The translations under genes and the position numbers were made by a program. DNA of 32,104 bases from Bacteroidia bacterium (GTDB lineage Bacteria > Bacteroidota > Bacteroidia > Bacteroidales > VadinHA17), in NCBI GenBank assembly GCA_026391595.1, contig JAPLDY010000219.1, positions 1 through 32,104 of the forward strand, in the 5' to 3' direction. Shown here piece by piece: positions 6,906-14,706 of the stretch. The notes beneath the pieces were generated by a model that saw nothing but the letters and a program-made list of their open reading frames with translations, did not search any database and had not been told where the DNA came from. The stretch's first letter is position 1, and each line of letters begins with the position of its first letter.

Positions 6906-8591
6906 TTTCCCGGAAGTATAAACAACCTTCCCACCGGTAATCGTATAATCTACCTTCGTCTTCATGATCTCTGTTTCCGGGATGGTCAGCAGATCTTTGT
7001 CAACGATAACTATATCAGCCAGATAACCTGTTCTGATCATGCCTTTCCTATCGTCCATGAACTGGGCATAGGCTGAACCTAAAGTGTAATATTTAATTGC
7101 CTCATTCATAGTCAGTTTCTGTTCCGGGAACCAGCCATTGCCTTCCTCTCCAAGACGGTCTTTCCTGGATACAGCTGCATATAGCCCTTCCATCGGATTG
7201 AGTGGTTCGACCTGGTAGTCGGTTCCGAAAGCGAGGACAGAACCGGCATCTATCAGGCTTCTCCATGCATAAGTACCCTTGCAACGTTCATAACCTACCC
7301 GTTTCTCATAATACAATTTATCTGAAATACAGTGTGTTGGCTGCATGGAGGGTATCACACCAAGTTGTGCAAAACGCGGAATATCGGTTAACTGCAAAGT
7401 CTGGGTATGCTCATCGCGGTGACGGCTATCGCGCCTGCCGTTAACTTCTATGGCCTTTTCAAACGCATTCAGGATCCAGTTATTCCCTTTGTCTCCAATA
7501 CCATGTATGCCGATCTGAAATCCCATTTTGTCGGCAGTGATAACCATTTTTTCAAGTTCCTCATAAGGCCACATTGCGAGTCCTGACGAAGCCGGATTAT
7601 CAGTAAATGGTTCAAACATCAGGGCAGTACTTGATCCCATTGAACCGTCAGCAAAAGCCTTCAGGTATCCGAACCGGATCCAGTTGCCACTATCCGGGTA
7701 TTTCTTCTCTAACTCCCTATAATTCAATAGTTTAGATGTATCACCTGTAAGGGGTGCCCCGATGTCAATCCTGCTTGTAAGCTGGCCCTCCTTCTGAAGA
7801 TTCTCATATGCATCAAAGTCTCCCCATCCGGCATTCTGGATGCTTGTGACACCGAACTCACGGGCTTCTTTCATAGCCAGAAGATATCCCTGCCAGGTTC
7901 TGGCCTTTTCTTCTTCAGGAGTTCTTTCAATTTTTACATCTCCGAGTCTGATGAGGTCCATTGCCGCATCTTTGAGGATCCCGGTTGGCTCACCGGTCAG
8001 AGGATCATGCTGAATCTCACCGCCGAAGGGATCTTGAGTGTTCCTTGTAATACCTGATTTTTTCAGCACATAACTGTTTACAAGAACAGAATGTCCGTCG
8101 GCACGGTCAAGCAGAACGGGATTATCAGGAGATACTTTATCGATCAGCTCTTTGGCAGGCCATTTTTTATCAATGAACATCTCATGGAACCAATGGCCCC
8201 CCCTTATAACCTGTCCGGGTTTTGACCTCTCCACCTGAGCTTTGACTTTTTCGGTTATCACCGAAGGATCGGTAGTATACCTGAGCTCAATGAAGTCGGG
8301 GTCGAGAGGACCAAAATGGACATGAGCATCGTTAAAGCCGGGGATAACGAGTCTTCCTCCGGCATCTATCACATCAGTTTTGCCGTCTTCGATCCAGCCT
8401 TTGATCTTTTTTGAAGTGCCGACAGCAACTATCAGTTCACCTTTTATTGCTAATGCTTCTGCCATCGGATTGGTTTCATCGATGGTCAGGATTTTTCCGT
8501 TGAGTATTACTACATCGGCTTTTTCATGTTTGCTGCAAGAAGCTGACATAATCAATAATATTAATGTAAGAAAGAACATTGTTTTTTTCAT
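6903..8591 (-). CDS. Amidohydrolase family 3 (YtcJ-like) lipoprotein
   Basis: This is a metal-dependent amidohydrolase of the YtcJ/N-substituted formamide deformylase type, 562 residues from ATG 8591. The track's 8600 start is a TTG nine bases upstream; ATG gives a cleaner signal peptide. The N terminus is a lipoprotein signal (MKKTMFFLTLILLIMSASCS). The TIM-barrel metal site is visible as HVH in GFNDAHVHFGP, the histidine in GIHGIGDKGN, EHTQTL, and the aspartate in FGTDYQVEPLNP. The N-terminal beta-sandwich segment DVVILNGKILTIDE and the C-terminal GYLADIVIVDKD are typical. The substrate is unknown: the family hydrolyses C-N bonds in varied amides. The gene is monocistronic, convergent with ykgJ, and its TGA stop lies inside a dispersed palindromic repeat. 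Confidence 0.88.
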   Translation of the reverse strand: MKKTMFFLTLILLIMSASCSKHEKADVVILNGKILTIDETNPMAEALAIKGELIVAVGTSKKIKGWIEDGKTDVIDAGGRLVIPGFNDAHVHFGPLDPDFIELRYTTDPSVITEKVKAQVERSKPGQVIRGGHWFHEMFIDKKWPAKELIDKVSPDNPVLLDRADGHSVLVNSYVLKKSGITRNTQDPFGGEIQHDPLTGEPTGILKDAAMDLIRLGDVKIERTPEEEKARTWQGYLLAMKEAREFGVTSIQNAGWGDFDAYENLQKEGQLTSRIDIGAPLTGDTSKLLNYRELEKKYPDSGNWIRFGYLKAFADGSMGSSTALMFEPFTDNPASSGLAMWPYEELEKMVITADKMGFQIGIHGIGDKGNNWILNAFEKAIEVNGRRDSRHRDEHTQTLQLTDIPRFAQLGVIPSMQPTHCISDKLYYEKRVGYERCKGTYAWRSLIDAGSVLAFGTDYQVEPLNPMEGLYAAVSRKDRLGEEGNGWFPEQKLTMNEAIKYYTLGSAYAQFMDDRKGMIRTGYLADIVIVDKDLLTIPETEIMKTKVDYTITGGKVVYTSGK

Positions 8592-8630
8592 AGGTGTCAA
8601 TTTTCGATTCTGAAATATATGAAAATAATA

Positions 8631-8777
8631 GGAGATTTCTCATCCCGATTCCTCGGGATTCGAAATGACATTTTTTTCGGAGTGTTTTGAGGGCAGGGAG
8701 TTGCGGCCTTGCCGCAACTCCCTGCCCCCCTTCATTTAAAATAATACTTGTCATTCTGAGCGAAGCGAAGAATCTCC
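8631..8777. repeat. Inverted pair of AATGACA-ended dispersed repeats enclosing a hairpin
   Basis: The left arm GGAGATTTCTCATCCCGATT...CGAAATGACA (8631-8670) and the right arm TGTCATTCTGAGCGAAGCGA...AATCTCC (8749-8777) are inverted copies with matching ends (GGAGATT and AATGACA) and different centres. Similar units (TGTCATTCTGAGCGAAGCGAAGAATCTC) are a familiar dispersed repeat of bacterial genomes. Confidence 0.75.
8691..8727. repeat. Perfect 17-bp inverted repeat with 3-nt loop
   Basis: GGGCAGGGAGTTGCGGC, loop CTT, then GCCGCAACTCCCTGCCC. The arms match without a mismatch. It sits in the middle of the inverted dispersed-repeat pair and is followed by more C rather than a T tract, so it is not a standard terminator. 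Confidence 0.9.
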
Positions 8778-8800
8778 TTGATGTTACTGAAATTAAAATT

Positions 8801-8913
8801 CGAGCAAAGGCACGGATTACAACCGGGCAAAGGCACCGATTGCAACCGAGCAAAGCCACTGATTGCAAATCGGCGCCAGCGGTTAAGGCACGGATTACAA
8901 ATCGGCGCCAGCG
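8801..8913. repeat. 23-nt tandem repeats with a later 9-nt insertion
   Basis: Three adjacent 23-nt units of the form CGAGCAAAGGCACGGATTAC-AAC start at 8801, 8824 and 8847. A 32-nt unit (TCGGCGCCAGCGGTTAAGGC plus ACGGATTACAAA) and a partial TCGGCGCCAGCG follow. Units differ at a few positions. There are no unique spacers, so this is not a CRISPR array. Confidence 0.8.
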
Positions 8914-9009
8914 TATCATTGTGAGAATTTAACGTCTTGTTAAGAATTTTATGCTTCCATTATCATCTCCTGTATCGGAAAAGAGATAATTTCGCAGAAA
9001 ATCAAAGGA

Positions 9010-9726
9010 ATGAATATAGCATTGATAGGTTATGGAAGGATGGGCCATGAAATAGAAGAGATGGCGAAAAAGAGAGGCCATAATATTCCCCTCATTATAG
9101 ATATCGAAAACAGCAGCGATCTTAATCCGGAAAATATGAAGGGCATTGATGCTGCAATTGAGTTCTCCTCTCCGGAGGCAGCTTATAGAAATATATCCGT
9201 ATGTCTGGATTGCAAAATTCCTGTAGTATCAGGTACTACAGGGTGGCTGAAGGATTTTGACAAAGCTGCAGAATTATGCAATAAGAATGGAACGTCATTT
9301 ATCCATTCTTCAAATTTCAGCATCGGTGTAAACATGCTTTTCAGGCTTAACAGTGAGCTTGCAAAGCATATGAAGAATTACAGCGATTATACGGTGTCTA
9401 TTGAAGAGATCCATCATACAAAGAAGCTTGACGCTCCCAGTGGAACAGCTATAAATCTTGCTGAAGGAATTACAAAACAGCATGACGGATACAAAAGCTG
9501 GGGTTTGGAAAATGAAAAGGAAGATAGCAAAATACCAATCCGGGCGATTCGCGAGGGAACGGTCCCGGGAACACATACTGTGACCTGGGATTCCGACGTT
9601 GACACGCTGAGTCTCAGGCATGAAGCCAAGAACAGGAAAGGATTTGCGCTTGGAGCCGTAGTTGCTGCAGAGTTCATCCGGAACAGAAAAGGGGTATTCA
9701 CAATGGGTGATGTTCTTGGATTCTGA
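9010..9726 (+). CDS. dapB: 4-hydroxy-tetrahydrodipicolinate reductase
   Basis: DapB reduces 4-hydroxy-tetrahydrodipicolinate to tetrahydrodipicolinate with NAD(P)H in the diaminopimelate/lysine pathway. The 238-residue product is close to the usual length for Bacteroidota. The N-terminal Rossmann motif is GYGRMG. The catalytic block reads EIHHTKKLDAPSGTA with the conserved His and Lys, and SGTTGW and SSNFSIGVN are the other signature loops. The C terminus has KGFALGAVVAAEFI. The start is ATG 9010. It is 41 nt upstream of lepB on the same strand and probably cotranscribed. lysC and lysA of the same pathway lie about 10 kb away in the window. Confidence 0.97.
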   Translation: MNIALIGYGRMGHEIEEMAKKRGHNIPLIIDIENSSDLNPENMKGIDAAIEFSSPEAAYRNISVCLDCKIPVVSGTTGWLKDFDKAAELCNKNGTSFIHSSNFSIGVNMLFRLNSELAKHMKNYSDYTVSIEEIHHTKKLDAPSGTAINLAEGITKQHDGYKSWGLENEKEDSKIPIRAIREGTVPGTHTVTWDSDVDTLSLRHEAKNRKGFALGAVVAAEFIRNRKGVFTMGDVLGF

Positions 9727-9767
9727 TTATATTTTATACTTTTACGGCTTCAAAAATTCAAAACCAG

Positions 9768-11156
9768 ATGATAAATATCTTTCAGAGGAAATACATCACG
9801 TTTGCAATTGTTGCTATAATCTATATCCTTGTAGTTATATGGATAGGGAATTACTGGCTTCTGCTTGGACTTCCAATCATTTTTGACCTCTATGTGACTG
9901 AGAAGGTAAACTGGACATTCTGGAAAAAGAGACACGCGCCCAACAGTACATTTATTGAATGGCTTGACGCACTGATATTTGCAGTTATTGCCGTTTCACT
10001 TATAAATATTTTCCTGTTCCAGAACTACCGTATACCCACACCCTCAATGGAGAAATCGCTGCTTGTAGGCGACCATCTTTTTGTGAGCAAAATCGCTTAT
10101 GGTCCAAGGATGCCTAACACACCTATTGCTTTCCCGTTCACTCAGCATACAATGCCTATAACCAAAGGTAGATCATGGTCGAACCTTATTCAATGGGATT
10201 ACAGAAGGCTCGCCGGATTTGGCAAAGTAAAGAATAACGATCCGATAGTATTCAATTTCCCGGCCGGCGACACTGTTGTTGTAGAAAACCAGACAACAGC
10301 TTATTATGAGATAGTCCGGAGCAGTGCCAGAGAATTACAGGCAAGGTATAATTATGGAAACAGCATTCCGAAGCCTGTTGATTATTTTATGACAATGGCA
10401 CGGAAAGAGGTCCGCGACAATAACACAATAATTTATCGTCCTGTTGACAGGCGCGACAATTATGTTAAAAGATGTGTCGGTTTGCCCGGCGATACCATTA
10501 CTATCAGGGAAGGAACGCTTTATGTCAATGGCCATCTTGCTCCGGAGAGTGAAGGACAGCAGATCACCTATTATGTTGTAACGAACGGGACATCCATCAA
10601 TCCGAAAGCTTTTGAAAGGCTGAATATCCAAAAAACGGATCAGCAGATGATCTCCAGTTCAGTTTACGAGCTTCCTCTTACAAAGCGGAATGTTGAAACG
10701 ATATCGAAATTTACCAATGTCAAAAATGTATCAACAATTTTGGATACTCCCGGCAGATTTGTTCCATGGATCTTCCCTTATAAACCAGAACTCGGCTGGA
10801 ATGAAGATAATTTCGGGCCGCTCTGGATCCCGGTAAAAGGTACAACTGTGAAGCTTGACACCTCAAATCTTTGTCTTTATGATCGCGTTATAGACGTGTA
10901 TGAGGATAATGACCTGAAGGTTGAAGGAAGCAACATATATATTAATGGTAAAGTCGCTGACAGTTATACATTCAGGATGGACTATTACTGGATGATGGGA
11001 GATAACCGGCATAATTCTGCAGATTCGAGGTACTGGGGATTTGTCCCTGAAGATCATATTGTTGGCAAGCCAAAATTTATCTGGCTTTCACTGGACAAGG
11101 AAGCGACCGGGTTGAAAAAGCTACGGTTCAAACGAATGTTTATGGGTATAAAATAG
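9768..11156 (+). CDS. lepB: Signal peptidase I
   Basis: Type I signal peptidase cleaves Sec and Tat signal peptides at the outer face of the inner membrane. The 462-residue product is long for the family, as usual in Bacteroidota, because of an insertion between the conserved boxes. Two hydrophobic segments (about residues 11-40 and 66-82) anchor it. The catalytic serine is about S93 in PTPSMEKSLLVGD. The catalytic lysine lies in YVKRCVGLPGD. The final box reads MMGDNRHNSADSRYWGFVP. The insertion between the lysine box and the last box (about 120 residues) has no recognised domain. Linked to dapB by a 41-nt gap. A long inverted repeat follows its stop by 8 nt. Confidence 0.96.
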   Translation: MINIFQRKYITFAIVAIIYILVVIWIGNYWLLLGLPIIFDLYVTEKVNWTFWKKRHAPNSTFIEWLDALIFAVIAVSLINIFLFQNYRIPTPSMEKSLLVGDHLFVSKIAYGPRMPNTPIAFPFTQHTMPITKGRSWSNLIQWDYRRLAGFGKVKNNDPIVFNFPAGDTVVVENQTTAYYEIVRSSARELQARYNYGNSIPKPVDYFMTMARKEVRDNNTIIYRPVDRRDNYVKRCVGLPGDTITIREGTLYVNGHLAPESEGQQITYYVVTNGTSINPKAFERLNIQKTDQQMISSSVYELPLTKRNVETISKFTNVKNVSTILDTPGRFVPWIFPYKPELGWNEDNFGPLWIPVKGTTVKLDTSNLCLYDRVIDVYEDNDLKVEGSNIYINGKVADSYTFRMDYYWMMGDNRHNSADSRYWGFVPEDHIVGKPKFIWLSLDKEATGLKKLRFKRMFMGIK

Positions 11157-11164
11157 TTACACAC

Positions 11165-11281
11165 GTACTCATCCCCCCAGCCCCCTTCTCTGGTAAACCA
11201 TAGAAGGGGGTGTAAGATGCTGTAAATAAATAATTTCCCCTTCTTTACTTTAGTAGAGAAGGGGGCTGGGGGGATGAGTAC
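11165..11281. repeat. Long inverted repeat with perfect 27-bp arms between lepB and rplT
   Basis: Arms GTACTCATCCCCCCAGCCCC-CTTCTCT (11165-11191) and its exact reverse complement (11255-11281) enclose 63 nt. Inside is a second, weaker pair built from AGAAGGGGG and CCCCTTCT. The two flanking genes are convergent, so a folded transcript could mark the 3' end of lepB. The C/G-run chemistry links it to elements A and B, but the ends differ. Confidence 0.9.
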
Positions 11282-11289
11282 ATGAGATA

Positions 11290-11323
11290 CAAAATAAGAA
11301 AAGCCGACTTTCTTTAGCCGGCT
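11290..11323 (-). terminator. Rho-independent terminator of the thrS-infC-rpmI-rplT operon
   Basis: On the minus strand AGCCGGCT, loop AAAGAA, AGTCGGCT gives an 8-bp stem with one G-U pair, followed by TTTTCTTATTTTG. It begins 23 nt after the rplT stop. Confidence 0.8.
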
Positions 11324-11345
11324 TCTTTATTCTAAATGGTTTCTA

Positions 11346-11690
11346 TTATTTTACCTTTTCCACCACTGCTTTGAAGGCATCGGGGTGGTTCATTGCCAGA
11401 TCGGCAAGTGTTTTCCTGTTGAGCATGATACCTTTCTTTTCGAGCTTACCTATGAATTCGGAATAGCTCATATCATACTGGCGCACTCCTGCATTTATCC
11501 TTTGTATCCATAAAGCCCTGAACAGGCCTTTCTTCTTTTTCCTGTCGCGGTATGCATAACCCAGACCTTTGTCGAGGGTGTTTTTTGCGACGGTAATTAC
11601 GTTTCTTCTTGAGAGGAAGTTCCCCTTTGTCTGCTTAAGGACTTTTTTTCTCCTTGTCCTTGACGCGACTGCATTTACTGATCTTGGCAT
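11346..11690 (-). CDS. rplT: 50S ribosomal protein L20 (bL20)
   Basis: This 114-residue protein is the standard length for bL20, which binds 23S rRNA early in large-subunit assembly. It begins [19 protein letters not shown] and carries [40 protein letters not shown] and [13 protein letters not shown], all family hallmarks. Last gene of the thrS-infC-rpmI-rplT run. The 97-nt gap to rpmI is longer than in most such operons and includes a TTCGCC-GGCT-GGCGAA hairpin (11717-11732). Confidence 0.98.
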   Translation of the reverse strand: MPRSVNAVASRTRRKKVLKQTKGNFLSRRNVITVAKNTLDKGLGYAYRDRKKKKGLFRALWIQRINAGVRQYDMSYSEFIGKLEKKGIMLNRKTLADLAMNHPDAFKAVVEKVK

Positions 11691-11716
11691 AACTCATTTT
11701 TTTTGAATGTCAGCGT

Positions 11717-11732
11717 TTCGCCGGCTGGCGAA
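11717..11732 (-). promoter_or_regulatory. Hairpin in the rpmI-rplT spacer
   Basis: TTCGCC, loop GGCT, GGCGAA gives a perfect 6-bp stem about 27 nt before the rplT start. In other bacteria L20 represses its own operon by binding structured mRNA near rpmI/rplT or in the infC leader. Whether this hairpin has such a role is inference; no U tract follows, so it is not a terminator. Confidence 0.35.
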
Positions 11733-11787
11733 CTCTTATCTGCTGTACATCCTGTTAATACTATTCTTTTTACACAACGCAAAACAT

Positions 11788-11985
11788 TTATTTAATTGCC
11801 AGCATAAGCTTCACATTTTTCAGGTCAGCTTTGTCAACCTGACCGAAGTAAGCAAGATTTCTCTTACGTTTTGTTGCTTTCTTGGTCAGGATGTGGCTTT
11901 TGTACGCATGCTTGCGTTTGATCTTTCCTGTTCCGGTGAGTGAGAATCTTTTTTTCGCACCCGGATTTGTTTTCATTTTTGGCAT
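11788..11985 (-). CDS. rpmI: 50S ribosomal protein L35 (bL35)
   Basis: This 65-residue basic protein is the normal size for bL35. It begins [36 protein letters not shown], the diagnostic N-terminal block, and carries the [12 protein letters not shown] middle segment. Start ATG 11985. It follows infC by 24 nt (an AT-dinucleotide run lies in the gap) and precedes rplT. Structural component of the large ribosomal subunit. Confidence 0.98.
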   Translation of the reverse strand: MPKMKTNPGAKKRFSLTGTGKIKRKHAYKSHILTKKATKRKRNLAYFGQVDKADLKNVKLMLAIK

Positions 11986-12009
11986 TTCTGAATATATATA
12001 TATTTAAAA

Positions 12010-12558
12010 CTACTTCTTCTTTTTCGAAGAGAAGGCTATTATCATTCTTTTTCCCTCGAGCCTTGGGAGCTGATCCACTTTACCATATTCCTCAAGATCA
12101 TTTGCAAAACGCAACAGGAGCACTTCACCCTGTTCCTTGAATAAAATAGACCTCCCTTTAAAGAACACATAAGCCCTCACCTTCGCACCTTCTTCAAGGA
12201 ATCTTATTGCGTGCTTGAGCTTAAAGTTGTAATCGTGATCATCAGTGTTTGGTCCAAACCTTATCTCCTTCACAACTATTTTTGTTGTCTTGGCCTTGAT
12301 CTCTTTCTGTTTCTTTTTCTGCTGATAAAGAAATTTCTGATAATCAACAATCTTGCAAACAGGGGGATCTGCGGTTGGAGAAATTTCGACTAGATCGAGT
12401 TCCATTTTGTCTGCCAGCTTAAGGGCATCCTGGATACTCATTACTTCTCCTTTTATTTCATCACCTACAACTCTGACCACTTTGGCAGTGATCCGGTTGT
12501 TAATTTTGTGAGCCGGCTGGGTAATCCTTCCGGGGCTTCGTCTGATAGGACCGGTTAT
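12010..12558 (-). CDS. infC: Translation initiation factor IF-3, apparent AUA start codon
   Basis: IF-3 binds the 30S subunit, prevents premature 50S joining and rejects non-canonical start codons. The ORF track starts at GTG 12480 (156 residues), which removes conserved N-terminal sequence. Upstream codons in frame read [18 protein letters not shown], matching the family pattern RINxxIxAxxVRxVGD, so the true start is upstream. Between the in-frame TAG at 12571-12573 and GTG 12480 there is no ATG, GTG or TTG. The best candidate is ATA at 12556-12558, eight bases after a perfect AGGAGG, giving 182 residues ([14 protein letters not shown]...). The N-terminal domain, linker and C-terminal domain ([25 protein letters not shown], then FFKGR) are intact. 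The gene sits between thrS and rpmI. Confidence 0.9.
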   Translation of the reverse strand: MTGPIRRSPGRITQPAHKINNRITAKVVRVVGDEIKGEVMSIQDALKLADKMELDLVEISPTADPPVCKIVDYQKFLYQQKKKQKEIKAKTTKIVVKEIRFGPNTDDHDYNFKLKHAIRFLEEGAKVRAYVFFKGRSILFKEQGEVLLLRFANDLEEYGKVDQLPRLEGKRMIIAFSSKKKK

Positions 12559-12566
12559 AACTCTTT

Positions 12567-12572
12567 CCTCCT
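12567..12572 (-). promoter_or_regulatory. Strong Shine-Dalgarno before the infC AUA start
   Basis: The minus strand reads TAGGAGGAAAGAGTTATAACC. AGGAGG is a full anti-SD match with 8 nt to ATA. Most start sites in this window, as in Bacteroidota in general, lack such a motif, so it marks a special initiation site. Confidence 0.8.
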
Positions 12573-12605
12573 AATTTTTGTTAATACTAAATATATTTGT
12601 CGCAA

Positions 12606-14546
12606 TTAAAATGCAAGTTCATTTTTGATCTCGGATCTGATAAAATTCACAAATTCCTCGATTTTCATGACTCCCTTATCGCCATCTCCCTGCTTACGAA
12701 CGGAAATTGTTCCGCTTTCAGCTTCTTTTTCACCTATTATAAGAAGGTAGGGAATCCTCTTTAATTCATTATCCCTGATCTTCTTACCAATTTTTTCACT
12801 CCGGTCGTCAATCAGTGTGCAAATATCGGAATTATTTAGAATTTCCAAAACTTTTGCGGCATAATCATTGAATTTGTCGCTTATAGGTAAAATGACAGCT
12901 TTATCAGGAGCCAGCCATAGAGGGAATTTGCCTGAAGTATTTTCTATTAGAACAGCTACAAACCTTTCCATCGATCCGAAGATTGTCCTATGGATCATTA
13001 CGGGACGATGCTTCTGATTATCGTTGCCGTTGTAGGTCAGGTCGAATCTTTCAGGAAGGTTATAGTCGACCTGAATAGTACCCAGCTGCCATTTCCGTCC
13101 GATGGCATCTTTTACCATGAAATCGAGCTTTGGTCCGTAAAATGCTGCTTCACCCCGAACAACATTTGTCACCAGATTCTTTTCGCCGGCTGCTTCAATA
13201 ATATCCCGTTCAGCTTTCTCCCAATTCTCTTCCGATCCGATATACTTCTCTTTATTATCCGGATCCCTCAATGATATCTGTGCAGTATAATCATTGAAAT
13301 TCATTATTTTGAAAACATAAAGGATCAGGTCGATTATATTCTTAAATTCATCACGCAGCTGATCGGGCCTGCAGAAATGATGTGCATCATCCTGGGTGAA
13401 GCTTCTGACTCTTGTAAGCCCGTGAAGCTCGCCGCTCTGTTCATATCTGTATACTGTTCCGAATTCAGCCATCCTTACAGGAAGCTCCTTATAGGAATGA
13501 GGTGTGGCATTATATATCTCACAGTGATGAGGGCAGTTCATTGGTTTGAGCATGAACTGTTCTCCTTCCTGTGGCGTTGAGATCGGCTGAAATGAATCCT
13601 TCCCGTACTTTTCAAAATGCCCTGAGAGTTTGTAAAGATCAACATTCCCGATATGTGGCGTTGTAACGATTTTATAGCCTCTCTTCTTAAGGAGGGCAGT
13701 CAGAAAATTGATCAGGTTCTGTCTGACTTCCGAACCTTTCGGAAGCCACAGAGGAAGTCCCATACCTACTTTCTGCGAAAATGTAAAGAGTTCCAGCTCT
13801 TTTCCAATACGACGATGATCTCTCTTCTTTGCTTCCTCCAGAAAAACAAGATAATCATCAAGCATCTTTTGCTTAGGGAAGGTGATACCGTAGATCCTTG
13901 TCATCATCTTTCTTTTCTCATCGCCTCTCCAGTATGCGCCGGCTACACTTGTAAGTTTGATGGCTTTAATTGGCTCAGTGGAGGTAAGATGCGGTCCGCG
14001 GCAGAGGTCTGTGAAACTGCCGCTTTTGTATAATGTAATAGTGCCGTCCTGAAGTTCGCTGATAAGCTCCGTCTTATACTCATCACCCTTTTTCGTGAAG
14101 AGCTCAATAGCATCTTTTTTGCTTATCTCTTCCCTTATGAATGCATGGTTCGTCGCAGCAAGCTCTTTCATTTTGTTTTCTATAACCGGGAGATCGGTTT
14201 CAGTTATTACCCTTGAAGTTCCTGGATCGACATCATAATAAAAGCCGTTCTCGATGGCCGGACCTATACCGAATTTGATCCCGGGGTAGAGAGCCTCAAG
14301 TGCTTCTGCCATCAGGTGGGATGAAGAATGCCAGAAGGCATGCTTGCCTTCAGTGTCATCCCATTTGTGAAGCTTTATTGTTGCATCCACATCAACTGGC
14401 CGTGCAAGGTCCAGTAATTCTCCGTTAACTGTGGCTGAATAGACTTCCTTTGCCAGACGGGGACTTATGCCTTCAGCAATTTCAAGGCTGCTTATTCCTT
14501 TTTTAAATTCCTTTTGAGATCCGTCGGGAAATGTTATCTTTATCAT
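12606..14546 (-). CDS. thrS: Threonyl-tRNA synthetase
   Basis: ThrRS charges tRNA-Thr with threonine. From ATG 14546 the product is 646 residues beginning [14 protein letters not shown]. The track start (TTG 14573) overlaps a -7 promoter box and an alternative ATG at 14558 would leave almost no leader. Domains in order: TGS (about 1-60), editing/second additional domain with [11 protein letters not shown], class II core with [10 protein letters not shown], motif 2 in [18 protein letters not shown] and motif 3 in GSMERF, then the anticodon-binding domain with [29 protein letters not shown]. First gene of the thrS-infC-rpmI-rplT operon; 47 nt separate it from infC. Confidence 0.98.
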   Translation of the reverse strand: MIKITFPDGSQKEFKKGISSLEIAEGISPRLAKEVYSATVNGELLDLARPVDVDATIKLHKWDDTEGKHAFWHSSSHLMAEALEALYPGIKFGIGPAIENGFYYDVDPGTSRVITETDLPVIENKMKELAATNHAFIREEISKKDAIELFTKKGDEYKTELISELQDGTITLYKSGSFTDLCRGPHLTSTEPIKAIKLTSVAGAYWRGDEKRKMMTRIYGITFPKQKMLDDYLVFLEEAKKRDHRRIGKELELFTFSQKVGMGLPLWLPKGSEVRQNLINFLTALLKKRGYKIVTTPHIGNVDLYKLSGHFEKYGKDSFQPISTPQEGEQFMLKPMNCPHHCEIYNATPHSYKELPVRMAEFGTVYRYEQSGELHGLTRVRSFTQDDAHHFCRPDQLRDEFKNIIDLILYVFKIMNFNDYTAQISLRDPDNKEKYIGSEENWEKAERDIIEAAGEKNLVTNVVRGEAAFYGPKLDFMVKDAIGRKWQLGTIQVDYNLPERFDLTYNGNDNQKHRPVMIHRTIFGSMERFVAVLIENTSGKFPLWLAPDKAVILPISDKFNDYAAKVLEILNNSDICTLIDDRSEKIGKKIRDNELKRIPYLLIIGEKEAESGTISVRKQGDGDKGVMKIEEFVNFIRSEIKNELAF

Positions 14547-14570
14547 TATAAGCTTCATTTTATTGGAGTG

Positions 14571-14578
14571 CAAAGTTA
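14571..14578 (-). promoter_or_regulatory. -7 promoter box of the thrS operon
   Basis: Minus-strand TAACTTTG is a perfect TAnnTTTG match. Transcription would start near 14565, leaving a leader of about 19 nt to ATG 14546. The -33 region is AT-rich without a clear TTTG. Confidence 0.65.
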
Positions 14579-14706
14579 ATCATATTTTTTAATTTAATGC
14601 TGATCTTTTGGAGGTTCCGGACCACTCCTGTTCCTTTTCCGGAGGGCTTTGTAAAAAGATGGCATGTATTTTGACTTACAGATATTAGATACAAATACCC
14701 ACGACA

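Larger units (their letters stand above)
8601..9009. other. Gene-free, repeat-rich intergenic region between divergent amidohydrolase and dapB
   Basis: The 409-nt stretch carries three kinds of repeat: an outer inverted pair (8631-8670 and 8749-8777), a 37-nt perfect hairpin between them, and a 23-nt tandem array at 8801-8913. The 131-residue minus ORF and 81-residue plus ORF in the track cross these repeats and have no protein-like features. The last 95 nt before dapB hold ordinary sequence with a TAATTTCG box (one mismatch from TAnnTTTG) that may serve dapB. Confidence 0.7.

Noticed and set aside
8801-8913. CRISPR-like short repeats
   Set aside because: The units are directly adjacent with no unique spacers and no cas genes are present.
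8524-8919. 131-residue minus-strand ORF across the spacer before dapB
   Set aside because: It reads through the dispersed repeats and the tandem array and overlaps the amidohydrolase start; no protein-like features.
11990-12005. AT-dinucleotide run in the infC-rpmI gap as a possible phase-variable tract
   Set aside because: It is only about six units, lies within a ribosomal protein operon, and no switching role is supported.
14547-14573. TTG start at 14573 for thrS
   Set aside because: The TTG is part of the TAACTTTG promoter box on the same strand, and the family N terminus [10 protein letters not shown] begins at 14546.
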